Shown here: positions 45,580 to 53,758 of the stretch, piece after piece
Layout: each line of letters starts with the position of its first letter
Numbering within the stretch: the first letter of the stretch is position 1
Source: Allobosea psychrotolerans
GTDB lineage: Bacteria > Pseudomonadota > Alphaproteobacteria > Rhizobiales > Beijerinckiaceae
Assembly (NCBI RefSeq): GCF_002917105.1
Contig: NZ_PQFZ01000001.1
Location: 496,001 to 560,000, forward strand
Length of the DNA: 64,000 nucleotides
Reading direction: 5' to 3'
Position numbers and translations under genes: made by a program
Notes under the pieces: model-generated
What the model saw: only the letters and a program-made list of their open reading frames with translations
Database searches by the model: none
What the model was told of the DNA's origin: nothing

Positions 45580-47964
45580 TCACCCCGCCTTCTGCACGAA
45601 ACTGTCCAGCACCATCTTCCGCCCGGCCTTGTCGAAATCCACCGTCAGCTTGTTGCCGTCGACGCTGGCGACGGAACCGGGGCCGAATTTGACGTGGAAG
45701 ACGCGAGCGCCGGCGTCATAGGCCGATGAGCCGGTCGATTTCGCGGTGAGTTCGCCTTCGATCAGCATCGGGCCGCGCTGCCGGCCGCCGCCGAAACCGC
45801 CTGAGCCGAAACCGCGTCCGCCGCTGTCTGAGAAGCCCGAGCCGCCGCCCGAGCCGGTCTTGGCCTTGTTCTCCTGGGCGCGCTGCCAGCCCGGCGTGTT
45901 GTAGCTCGAGCCGAAGCTCTCCATGCGGTCGAAGCGCGAGGCGCCGTAGCCGCCCTGGCTGTAGTTGGAGGCAGCCTGGACGACCTCGACATGCTCTTCC
46001 GGCAATTCGTCGATGAAGCGGCTGGGCAGGCTGGATTGCCAGAGGCCATGGATCCGGCGGTTCGAAGCGAAATAGAGTTTGAGCCGCTTGCGGGCGCGGG
46101 TCAGGCCGACATGGGCGAGGCGGCGCTCTTCTTCCAGCCCGGCGCGGCCGCTCTCATCGAGCGCGCGCTGATTGGGGAAGAGGCCTTCCTCCCAGCCGGG
46201 CAGGAAGACGGTGTCGAACTCCAGCCCCTTGGCGCCGTGCAGCGTCATGATCGAGACGCGCTCGGCGGTTTCGCCGGAATCGGCGTCCATCACCAGCGAG
46301 ACGTGCTCGAGGAAGGCCGGAAGGTCGGGGAATTCGTCGAGCGAGCGCACGAGCTCCTTGAGGTTTTCGAGCCGGCCGGCAGCATCGGCCGAGCGGTCCT
46401 TCTGCCACATCTCGGTATAGCCCGACTCCTCCAGCACGAGCTCGGCGAGCTCGCCCTGGGGCATGTGCTCGGCCCTGGCCGACCAGCGGCCAAACGCCTC
46501 GACCAGCTCGCGCAAGGCGGTTCTGGCCTTGGGCTTCAATTCGTCGCTCTCGACCACCATGCGGGCCGATTGCAGCAGCGAGACCTGGGACGCGCGGGCG
46601 TGGTTGTGCAGGATCTGGATGGTGGCGTCGCCGAGGCCGCGCTTGGGCACATTGACGATGCGCTCGAAGGCGAGGTCGTCGGTCGGCGAGACGACGCAGC
46701 GCAGATAGGCCATGGCGTCGCGGATCTCGGCGCGCTCGTAGAAGCGCGGGCCGCCGATGACGCGATAGGGCAGGCCGAGATGGACGAAGCGGTCCTCGAT
46801 CTCGCGCATCTGCGCCGAGATGCGCACCAGGATCGCGATCTCGGAGAGGTTATGGCCGTTGCGCTGCAGGCTCTCGATCTCGTCGCCGATCAGCCTGGCC
46901 TCTTCCTGGCTGTCCCAGGCGCCGGTGATGGTGACCTTCTCGCCCTCGACATCCTCGGTACGCAGCGTCTTGCCGAGCCGGCCCTCATTGCGGGCGATCA
47001 GCTTGGAGGCGGTGGCGAGGATATGCCCGGTCGAGCGGTAATTGCGCTCCAGCCGGACGACCGTGGCGCCGGGAAAATCGTGCTCGAAGCGCAGGATGTT
47101 GTCGACCTCGGCGCCGCGCCAGCCATAGATCGACTGGTCGTCGTCGCCGACGCAGGCGATGTTGCGCCGGCCCTGGGCGAGCAGCCGCAGCCAGAGATAC
47201 TGGGCGGTGTTGGTGTCCTGATACTCGTCGACCAGGATGTAGCGGAAGCGCTCGTGATAGGTTGCGAGCACGTCGGGATTGTCGCGGAACAGCGTCAGGC
47301 AGTGCAGCAAGAGGTCGCCGAAATCGACGGCGTTCAGCGTCTTCAGGCGCTCCTGATAGGCGAGGTAGAGCGCGCCGCCCTTGCCATTGGCGAAGACGGC
47401 GGCCTCGCCCGGCGGGACATCCTTGGGGGCGAGGCCGCGATTCTTCCACGAGTCGATGAAGCCCGCCAGCATGCGGCCCGGCCAGCGCTTCTCGTCGATA
47501 TCGGCGGCCGCGATCACCTGCTTCATCAGGCGGATCTGGTCGTCGGTGTCGAGGATGGTGAAATCCGAGCGCAGGCCAAGCAGTTCGGCATGGCGGCGCA
47601 GCAGCTTGGCCGAGATCGAGTGAAAGGTGCCGAGCCACGGCATGCCCTCGGCGACCGGGCCGACGAGATGGGCGATGCGCTCCTTCATCTCGCGCGCCGC
47701 CTTGTTGGTGAAGGTCACCGACAGGATCTGCGAGGGGAAGGCGCGGTTGGTGGCAATGAGATGGGCGATGCGGGTGGTCAGCACGCGCGTCTTGCCGGTG
47801 CCGGCGCCGGCCAGCACGAGAACGGGGCCGTCCGTCGCCTCGACGGCGAGGCGCTGCTCCGGGTTCAGGCCCGCGAGATAGCCGGCGGCGGGAGCCGCCG
47901 CGGCGCGCGCGGCGAGACCACCGGGGCGGGGCAAGGGGGCGGAGGTGGCGTTGTGGTCGGACAA
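45580..47964 (-). CDS. uvrD: ATP-dependent DNA helicase UvrD/PcrA
   Basis: SF1A helicase of 794 residues. Motifs in order: Q-motif LNPEQRLAVEATDGPV, I AGAGTGKTRVLTTRIA, Ia SVTFTNKAAREMKER, II VDEYQDTN, III GDDDQSIYGWRGA, IV RLERNYRS, V MTLHGAKGLEFDTVF and VI VGLTRARKRL. The C-terminal part is a Gly/Ser-rich linker and a Tudor-like domain (GARVFHVKFGPGSVASVDG). It unwinds DNA in excision and mismatch repair and removes RecA filaments. A diverged second copy of its last ~75 codons lies at 44117-44302. Confidence 0.96.
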   Translation of the reverse strand: MSDHNATSAPLPRPGGLAARAAAAPAAGYLAGLNPEQRLAVEATDGPVLVLAGAGTGKTRVLTTRIAHLIATNRAFPSQILSVTFTNKAAREMKERIAHLVGPVAEGMPWLGTFHSISAKLLRRHAELLGLRSDFTILDTDDQIRLMKQVIAAADIDEKRWPGRMLAGFIDSWKNRGLAPKDVPPGEAAVFANGKGGALYLAYQERLKTLNAVDFGDLLLHCLTLFRDNPDVLATYHERFRYILVDEYQDTNTAQYLWLRLLAQGRRNIACVGDDDQSIYGWRGAEVDNILRFEHDFPGATVVRLERNYRSTGHILATASKLIARNEGRLGKTLRTEDVEGEKVTITGAWDSQEEARLIGDEIESLQRNGHNLSEIAILVRISAQMREIEDRFVHLGLPYRVIGGPRFYERAEIRDAMAYLRCVVSPTDDLAFERIVNVPKRGLGDATIQILHNHARASQVSLLQSARMVVESDELKPKARTALRELVEAFGRWSARAEHMPQGELAELVLEESGYTEMWQKDRSADAAGRLENLKELVRSLDEFPDLPAFLEHVSLVMDADSGETAERVSIMTLHGAKGLEFDTVFLPGWEEGLFPNQRALDESGRAGLEEERRLAHVGLTRARKRLKLYFASNRRIHGLWQSSLPSRFIDELPEEHVEVVQAASNYSQGGYGASRFDRMESFGSSYNTPGWQRAQENKAKTGSGGGSGFSDSGGRGFGSGGFGGGRQRGPMLIEGELTAKSTGSSAYDAGARVFHVKFGPGSVASVDGNKLTVDFDKAGRKMVLDSFVQKAG

Positions 47965-48085
47965 GGGGCGCAGTGCTCGATCGTGATTCGTTCTGGCGTC
48001 AATATAGGGTGTCGTGCGGCGGATTGCTGGACAAGACGGATGGGCGTTGAATGCACCGTCGAATCCTTAGTCAGGATGCGTGCCG

Positions 48086-49741
48086 ATGACCATGGACACC
48101 ACCCCCCGCTATTCCACCTATGAGGTCACGAACCAGGCCCCGCCACTGACCGATTACGACGCCTTCGCGGCCGATCCGGTGCTGCAGGCGGCGATATCGG
48201 CCTTTGGAGCGAGTTGGGCCATGGACCGCCTGCACGAGACCGGGCGTTGCGTCGGCTCAGCCCAGGTGCAGGAGCTGGCGCGGCTCGCCAACCGCTTCAC
48301 GCCGGAGGCGCGCACGCATGATCGCTTCGGCAACCGCATCGACCAGATCGCCTTCCATCCCGCTTGGCACGAGTTGATGGGCCTGACCATCGGCCAGGAG
48401 ACGCATGCCCTATGCTGGAACCGGCCGGGGCCGGGCGCGCAGGTCGCGCGCGCAGCGCTGCAATATCTCTGGTACGGCGCGGAAAGCGGCGTCTGCTGCC
48501 CGATCAGCATGACCTATTCGGCGATCCCGATCCTGAAGCAGGATGCGGCGCGCTGGGCGGAATGGGGTGCGCTCATCACCTCCAACGCCTATGACAGCCG
48601 GCAAGGGCCGGCCGCGACCAAAACCGGCGCGACCGTCGGCATGGCGATGACGGAGACGCAAGGCGGCTCGGATCTGCGCCAGACGCAGGCGCTCGCCAGG
48701 GACAATGGCGACGGTACGCATTCGCTGTTCGGGCAGAAATGGTTCTTCTCCGTCCCGCATTCCGACGTCTTCCTGACGCTGGCGCGCACGGGGGAGGGCG
48801 TCTCCTGCTTCGTCGTGGCGGGCTGGCTGCCATCGGGCGAGCGCAACGGCATCGCGATCCAGCGGCTCAAGGAGAAATGCGGCAACCGCTCCAACGCCTC
48901 CGCGGAAATCGAGTTTCGCGGCGCGATCGGGCACATGCTCGGCGAGCCGGGGCGGGGCCTGCGGACAGGGCTTGCAATGAACCACAACACCAGGCTCGAC
49001 ATCGCCGCGGCCTCTGCCGGGCTGATGCGACAGGCGGTGGCGCAGGCGGCGCATCACTGCGCTCACCGGCATGCTTTCCAGCGGGCGCTGATCGACCAGC
49101 CGATCATGCAGAACGTCCTCGCCGACCTCGCCATCGAGGCGGAGGCTGCGGCCTGGCTCGCCTTTCGGCTGTTTGCGGCGGTGGACCGGCAGGAGAGTTC
49201 GGAGAGCGAGCGGTTACTCGCGCGGATCGGCGCGCCGATCGCGAAATACTGGGTTGCGAAGCGCACGCCGGCCGTCCTCGCCGAGGCGCTGGAATGCCAT
49301 GGCGGCAATGGCTTCATCGAAGAGCACGCGATGGCGCGGCATTATCGCGAGGCGCCGCTGAACTCGATCTGGGAGGGTTCGGGCAACGTCATCTGCCTCG
49401 ACGTGCTGCGTTCGTTGGAGCGGGAGCCAGGTGCGCTGCCGGCGCTGCTGGACGAATTGCGTGCCGCCAAGGGCGCCGATCGGCGCTACGACGCGGCGCT
49501 CGCCGCGCTGGACAGTGCGCTGCCCGATCTCGTCCGGCAGGAAGGCCAGGCGCGGCGGCTGGTCGAGCGATTGGCGCTGTTGCTGCAGGCGTCATTGCTG
49601 CTGCGCCATGCAGCGCATGAGGTCGCGGACGCCTTCATCGCCAGCCGGCTGGATGGCGGCTGGTCAGGGCATTTCGGCGATCTGCCGATGGGCATGGATG
49701 CAGCGAGCCTGGCGCGGCGGGCGGTGCCGGTTCTCAGTTAA
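48086..49741 (+). CDS. aidB: AidB-like acyl-CoA dehydrogenase
   Basis: 551 residues, close to E. coli AidB (541). Flavoprotein pattern: CPISMTYSAIPIL, AMTETQGGSDLRQTQALA, FFSVPHSDVFL, GNRSNASAEIEF and NSIWEGSGNVICLDVLR, each matching AidB-type rather than ordinary acyl-CoA dehydrogenases. AidB binds DNA and is induced by alkylation; its catalytic role is unclear. No Ada gene is nearby. ATG 48086 preferred with AGGA at 9 bp; GTG 48080 is also in frame. Confidence 0.9.
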   Translation: MTMDTTPRYSTYEVTNQAPPLTDYDAFAADPVLQAAISAFGASWAMDRLHETGRCVGSAQVQELARLANRFTPEARTHDRFGNRIDQIAFHPAWHELMGLTIGQETHALCWNRPGPGAQVARAALQYLWYGAESGVCCPISMTYSAIPILKQDAARWAEWGALITSNAYDSRQGPAATKTGATVGMAMTETQGGSDLRQTQALARDNGDGTHSLFGQKWFFSVPHSDVFLTLARTGEGVSCFVVAGWLPSGERNGIAIQRLKEKCGNRSNASAEIEFRGAIGHMLGEPGRGLRTGLAMNHNTRLDIAAASAGLMRQAVAQAAHHCAHRHAFQRALIDQPIMQNVLADLAIEAEAAAWLAFRLFAAVDRQESSESERLLARIGAPIAKYWVAKRTPAVLAEALECHGGNGFIEEHAMARHYREAPLNSIWEGSGNVICLDVLRSLEREPGALPALLDELRAAKGADRRYDAALAALDSALPDLVRQEGQARRLVERLALLLQASLLLRHAAHEVADAFIASRLDGGWSGHFGDLPMGMDAASLARRAVPVLS

Positions 49742-49751
49742 GGCGCGGGTA

Positions 49752-50041
49752 GCGCGGGGAACCCTCTCCCATCCAAGTCGGATGTTTCCGACTTGGAACA
49801 CTATGCATGCCAATCTCGGGCAAGCCCGAGATTGGAGGGAGAGGGCAGGGTGAGGGGCAGGCCGTCAGACGCTTTGGCCGTGATCTGACCGCAGCCACGC
49901 CGTGAGGTTGTAGCTTCGCTGGTCCAGGGGCCGACACCTCACCCCTGCCCCTCTCACTGAACTCGGGCCTGCCCGAGTTCAGCACTCAAAGTGTCAAAGT
50001 CGGGTAGACCCGACTTCGATGCAGGAGAGGGGTTCCCCGCG
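49752..50041. repeat. Inverted pair of double-hairpin repeats (copies 2 and 3)
   Basis: Outer arms GCGCGGGGAACCCTCTCC (49752-49769) and its complement near 50023-50041 enclose two modules. Copy 2: CCAAGTCGGA (49773-49782) / TCCGACTTGG (49787-49796), then CCAATCTCGGGC (49810-49821) / GCCCGAGATTGG (49824-49835). Copy 3, inverted: GAACTCGGGC (49959-49968) / GCCCGAGTTC (49971-49980), then AAGTCGGG (49997-50004) / CCCGACTT (50009-50016). Inner arms read GGGCAGGGTGAGGGG / CACCTCACCCCTGCCC. This accounts for the whole 316-bp convergent gap between aidB and msrB; no gene. Confidence 0.8.
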
Positions 50042-50057
50042 CCCTTTTCGGATAGAC

Positions 50058-50498
50058 TCACCCCTCCGCCGGCACGAAATCCATCGCCACGCCGTTCATG
50101 CAGTAGCGCAAGCCCGTCGGAGGCGGGCCGTCGGGGAAGACATGGCCGAGATGGCCGCCGCAGCGGGCGCAATGCACCTCGGTGCGCGTCATCATGAAGC
50201 TGCCGTCCTGGCTCGTGCCGACTGCGCCTTCGAGCGGCTGGTCGAAGCTCGGCCAGCCGGTGCCGCTCTCGAATTTGGTGCCGGCCTTGAACAGCGGGTT
50301 GCCGCAACCGGCGCAGGTGAAGGTTCCAGCGCGCTTCTCGTAGTTCAGCGCGCAGGAGCCGGCGCGCTCGGTGCCATGGCCGCGCAGCACGCGGTATTGC
50401 TCGGGGCTGAGCTTCGCCCGCCATTCAGCGTCGGTCAGCGTGACCTCGAAGGTCTCGGTTTGCGTCGTTTCGCCGCCGAACATGCTCATCAGGCCCAT
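50058..50498 (-). CDS. msrB: Peptide-methionine (R)-S-oxide reductase MsrB
   Basis: 146 residues. Two zinc-binding CxxC pairs (FTCAGCGNPLF and HCARCGGHLGHVF) and the catalytic Cys in LRYCMNGVAMDF, with the GTGWPSF substrate-site motif. It reduces methionine-R-sulfoxide in oxidised proteins; no signal peptide, so cytoplasmic. AAAGGAAG precedes the ATG at 50498. Confidence 0.95.
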   Translation of the reverse strand: MGLMSMFGGETTQTETFEVTLTDAEWRAKLSPEQYRVLRGHGTERAGSCALNYEKRAGTFTCAGCGNPLFKAGTKFESGTGWPSFDQPLEGAVGTSQDGSFMMTRTEVHCARCGGHLGHVFPDGPPPTGLRYCMNGVAMDFVPAEG

Positions 50499-50655
50499 AT
50501 CCGTCTTCCTTTCGTCGCGAGGCGCGATCCATCGCCCCTACTCGTTCGACGAGCAATATGGCGATTATGGCGCGGAATTCAGCCCGGCGCGATCTCAAAC
50601 ATGGTCACGATGTCGTCGGTCTCCGCCGCCGTTTCCTGGCTGGCGGCTCCCGGCG

Positions 50656-51732
50656 TCAGGCATTGTCGCCGGCAATCGCGGCGATGACCGCATCGGTGAC
50701 CTGCCGCGTCGTCGCCTTGCCGCCGAGATCCGGTGTGTGGAAGCTCGCATCGGCTGTGACGCGTTCGATCGCGCGCATCAGCCTGGCCGAGGCGGCCGGT
50801 TCGCCGAGATGGTCGAGCATCATCGTTGCGGTCCAGAAGGTGCCGATCGGGTTGGCGATGCCTTGGCCTGCGATGTCGAAAGCCGAACCATGGATCGGCT
50901 CGAACATCGAGGGGAAGGCGCGTTCTGGGTTGAGGTTGGCGGTCGGTGCGATGCCGAGAGAGCCGGCGAGCGCGGCGGCGAGATCCGACAGAATGTCGGC
51001 GTGGAGGTTGGTCGCGACGATGGTGTCGATGCTCTGCGGCTTGATCACCATCCGCATGGTCATGGCGTCGACCAGCATCTTGTCCCAGGTAACATCGGGA
51101 AACTCGGCCGCGACCTCGGCTGCGATCTCGTCCCACATCACCATGGCGTGGCGCTGGGCGTTCGATTTGGTGACGACGGTGAGCAGCTTACGTGGCCGCG
51201 ACCGGGCGAGGCGGAAGGCATAGCGGATGATGCGGGCGACGCCCGAGCGCGTCATCATCGAAACATCGGTCGCGACCTCCTCCGGGAAGCCCTTATGCAC
51301 GCGCCCGCCGACGCCGGCATATTCGCCCTCCGAATTTTCGCGAACGATCACCCAGTCGAGTTCGGGGCCGGATACCGAGCGCAGCGGCGACGTGATGCCG
51401 GGCAGCACGCGGGTCGGCCGGACATTGGCGTATTGGTCGAAGGGTTGGCAGATCGCGAGCCGCAGCCCCCAGAGCGTGACATGGTCGGGCACGTCGGGCG
51501 CACCAACCGCGCCGAAGAAGATCGCGTCATGGCCCTTGATCTGCTCGCGGCCATCCTCCGGCATCATCAGCCCGGTGCGCTTGTAGTAATCCGAGCCCCA
51601 GTCGAAATGGTCGAACGCGAAGTCGAAGGAGCCGTCGCGTGCGGCCAGGGCCTGCAGCACCTCGATGCCGGCCGCGATGACCTCGACGCCGATGCCGTCT
51701 CCGGGGATCGCCGCGATCCTGTACGTCTTCAT
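50656..51732 (-). CDS. Tartrate / D-malate dehydrogenase family protein
   Basis: 358 residues, a beta-decarboxylating dehydrogenase of the isocitrate/isopropylmalate superfamily. AAIPGDGIGVEV is the N-terminal signature, FDQYANVRPTRV and VIVRENSEGEYAGVGGRVH bind substrate, and ATNLHADILSDLAAAL with PSMFEPIHGSAFDIAG bind metal and NAD. The pattern matches TtuC/DmlA proteins acting on tartrate or D-malate rather than LeuB. It diverges from a GntR regulator and lies near a Bug solute-binding protein, which suggests use of a C4 acid. Confidence 0.88.
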   Translation of the reverse strand: MKTYRIAAIPGDGIGVEVIAAGIEVLQALAARDGSFDFAFDHFDWGSDYYKRTGLMMPEDGREQIKGHDAIFFGAVGAPDVPDHVTLWGLRLAICQPFDQYANVRPTRVLPGITSPLRSVSGPELDWVIVRENSEGEYAGVGGRVHKGFPEEVATDVSMMTRSGVARIIRYAFRLARSRPRKLLTVVTKSNAQRHAMVMWDEIAAEVAAEFPDVTWDKMLVDAMTMRMVIKPQSIDTIVATNLHADILSDLAAALAGSLGIAPTANLNPERAFPSMFEPIHGSAFDIAGQGIANPIGTFWTATMMLDHLGEPAASARLMRAIERVTADASFHTPDLGGKATTRQVTDAVIAAIAGDNA

Positions 51733-51807
51733 GATGCCGCCTCAGTTCCGATGTGAGCTGCGTGTCTTTGCGGCTCAAGCCACCTGCGAGTCAACATTGC
51801 ATTGCAG

Positions 51808-51819
51808 CTTCCATGGAAG
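51808..51819. promoter_or_regulatory. Palindrome in the dehydrogenase-GntR divergent gap
   Basis: CTTCCATGGAAG, perfect 12-bp palindrome at the middle of the 116-bp gap between the two divergent genes, 29 bp before the gntR start. Candidate operator of the GntR/FCD regulator for both genes. Confidence 0.45.
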
Positions 51820-51848
51820 ATGTTACGCTACCGGGAACGGAGGGCGGA

Positions 51849-52553
51849 ATGCAGGCTGGCTTGAAGACGATCGATCAGGCGAATGACCGGGCGCCGAGCC
51901 TCGTCGACAGCGCCTATGCCGCGCTGAAACAAGCCATTCGCGAGAGCGTTTTCGCGCCGGGCTACCAGGCTTCGGCCGGCGAGCTGGCCTTGCGCCTCGG
52001 CGTCAGCCGCACGCCGGTGCATGAGGCGGCGCTCAGACTCCAGGAGGAGGGGCTTGTCCGCATCGTCCCGAAGCGCGGCATCCTGATCTGCGCGCTGGCG
52101 CCCGACGATATCCGCGAGATCTACGAGGTGCTGATCGCGATCGAGGCGAGCGCGGCTGAGCTCGCGGCTGGGCTTCCGGACGCCGAGCGGCGGCTGATGG
52201 CGCAGGATCTGGCGCGCGAGACCGACGCCATGGCGCGAGCGCTGGACGCAGGCGATCTCGCCGATTGGGGGCGAGCCGACGAGGCCTTCCACCGCATCCT
52301 GGTCGAGCGCTGCGGCAACAGCCGGTTCGTGCGCATCATCCAGACCGTGAACGACCAGTCGCATCGCGCCCGCACGCTGACTTTGCGCTTGCGTCCGCGC
52401 CTGCCGATTTCGACTGAGGAGCACCGCGCCATGATCGACGCCATTCGCGACGGCGTGCCCGAGCTGGCTCGCGAGGCGGCCCGCCAGCACCGCGTCAGGG
52501 CGCGCGGCGAATTGCTGCCGCTGATCGAGAGCATCGGCCTGCGCCATCTCTAG
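51849..52553 (+). CDS. GntR family regulator, FCD (FadR) type
   Basis: 234 residues from ATG 51849, which has CGGAGGG about 6 bp upstream; in-frame ATGs at 51813 and 51753 would run through the palindrome. The winged HTH (LKQAIRESVFAPGYQASAGE, LALRLGVSRTPVHEAALRLQ, EEGLVRIVPKRGI) is complete. The C-terminal FCD helical domain has the metal-site pattern of Asp in DEAFHRILVERCGN and His in EEHRAMIDAI. It probably responds to a carboxylic acid and controls the divergent dehydrogenase and perhaps the downstream solute-binding protein. Confidence 0.88.
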   Translation: MQAGLKTIDQANDRAPSLVDSAYAALKQAIRESVFAPGYQASAGELALRLGVSRTPVHEAALRLQEEGLVRIVPKRGILICALAPDDIREIYEVLIAIEASAAELAAGLPDAERRLMAQDLARETDAMARALDAGDLADWGRADEAFHRILVERCGNSRFVRIIQTVNDQSHRARTLTLRLRPRLPISTEEHRAMIDAIRDGVPELAREAARQHRVRARGELLPLIESIGLRHL

Positions 52554-52655
52554 GGCGGTTGCCGATCCGGTTTGATCGTTCAATCGCCCTAGCTCTTCGT
52601 TTCAACGCATTGTCTTCGCGCGAGCCGTAACTCCTTCGCTCGAAAACGCTCTGGA
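52553..52655 (-). repeat. ~100-bp dispersed extragenic repeat, copy C
   Basis: Read on the minus strand it begins AGAGCGTTTTCGAGCGAAGG and ends CCGGATCGGCAACCGCCCT, the same order of blocks as the copies at 22037 and 33963. It fills most of the 159-bp gap between gntR and the solute-binding protein gene. Confidence 0.75.
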
Positions 52656-52712
52656 CCACCGCATCAGACCTGAAGACCGCGACGAACGCGGCTATCACCT
52701 GGGAGGACATCC

Positions 52713-53681
52713 ATGCGACGCCTGCTCCTGGCCGCCTTGGCCGCATTCTCGCTTGCCGCTGCGCCTGCGCTTGGCCAAGCCTATCCCTCGCGTTCGATCG
52801 CCCTGATCGTGCCCTTCGCGGCAGGCGGCCCGACCGACATCATCGCCCGTATCGTCGGCGAGCATATGGGCCGCACGCTGGGACAATCGGTCATCGTCGA
52901 GAATGTCGCAGGCGCCGGCGGCACGACCGGCTCGCTGCGCGTCGCGAGAGCCGCTCCCGATGGCTACACCATCATGATGGGCAATCTCGGCACGCATTCG
53001 GCCTCGGTCGGGCTCTATCCCAATCTTGCTTATGATCCGCGCATCGACTTTGCTCCGGTGATCAACGCGGCCGGCACGCCGATGCTGGTCGCGGCGCATA
53101 AGGACTTTCCGGCCAATACGCTGCAGGAGTTCGTCGCGCTGCTGAAGGCCAATCCGGACAAGTACAATTACGGGCATGGCGGCATCGGCTCGACCTCGCA
53201 TCTGACCTGCGTCTATTTCCATCATCTGATCAAGGCGCCGGTGCAGCAGGTGCCGTTCCGCGGCTCCGGCCCGGCGATGAACGCGCTGATCGCAAAACAG
53301 CTCGACTATGTCTGCGACCAGACCGTCGGGATCGTGCCGCAGCTCACCAATCTCAAGACCTATGTGGTGGCGACGCCGAAACGGCTGGAGGTCGCCAAGG
53401 ACGTGCCGACGAGCGCGGAGGCCGGCCTGCCGGAATTCCAGGCGGTCGGCTGGAACGCGATCTTCGCGCCGAAGGAAACGCCGCGCGAGATCGTCGACAA
53501 GCTCAACGCAGCCGGCCGCGCAGCGCTGGCGGATGCGGGCGTGCGCGCCCGGCTGCTCGAGCTCGGCTGCGAGATTCCAGACGAGGCCGGGCAGAGCTCG
53601 GCAGCGCTCGGCGCCCATGTCCGCGCCGAGGTCGACAAATGGACGCCGGTGATCAAGGCGGCCGGCGTCACCGCGCAGTAG
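52713..53681 (+). CDS. Bug/TctC family tripartite tricarboxylate transporter solute-binding protein
   Basis: 322 residues. Signal peptide MRRLLLAALAAFSLAAAPAL with cleavage after LGQA, then YPSRSIALIVPFAAGGPTDI, the Bug N-terminus, and VENVAGAGGTTGS, the ligand-site loop. It is a periplasmic receptor for a small carboxylate. The membrane partners TctA and TctB are not in the window, so it is an orphan receptor, common for Bug proteins. GGGAGGA precedes the ATG. Possibly part of the regulon of the upstream GntR. Confidence 0.9.
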   Translation: MRRLLLAALAAFSLAAAPALGQAYPSRSIALIVPFAAGGPTDIIARIVGEHMGRTLGQSVIVENVAGAGGTTGSLRVARAAPDGYTIMMGNLGTHSASVGLYPNLAYDPRIDFAPVINAAGTPMLVAAHKDFPANTLQEFVALLKANPDKYNYGHGGIGSTSHLTCVYFHHLIKAPVQQVPFRGSGPAMNALIAKQLDYVCDQTVGIVPQLTNLKTYVVATPKRLEVAKDVPTSAEAGLPEFQAVGWNAIFAPKETPREIVDKLNAAGRAALADAGVRARLLELGCEIPDEAGQSSAALGAHVRAEVDKWTPVIKAAGVTAQ

Positions 53682-53685
53682 AGGC

Positions 53686-53703
53686 ACGTCACCCAACCGT
53701 CAC
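53686..53703 (+). promoter_or_regulatory. Candidate Pho box upstream of btaAB
   Basis: ACGTCAC-CCAA-CCGTCAC: two 7-bp direct repeats spaced by 4, the spacing of the PhoB consensus CTGTCAT-N4-CTGTCAT, sharing GTCA in each half. It lies 55 bp before btaA, and betaine-lipid genes are known PhoB targets in rhizobia. Confidence 0.5.
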
Positions 53704-53758
53704 GCGACTCCTCTAGTCGGCTCGCCATCACCATGGGCCGACCAAGGGGCTTCAGACG

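Noticed and set aside
44188-45729. 513-codon plus-strand open frame across the TetR/membrane-protein region
   Set aside because: It is antisense to two recognisable genes, Arg/Gly/Glu-rich without any domain, and typical of open antisense frames in GC-rich DNA.
45991-48123. 710-codon plus-strand open frame opposite uvrD
   Set aside because: Covers an intact SF1 helicase on the other strand and shows no family motif.
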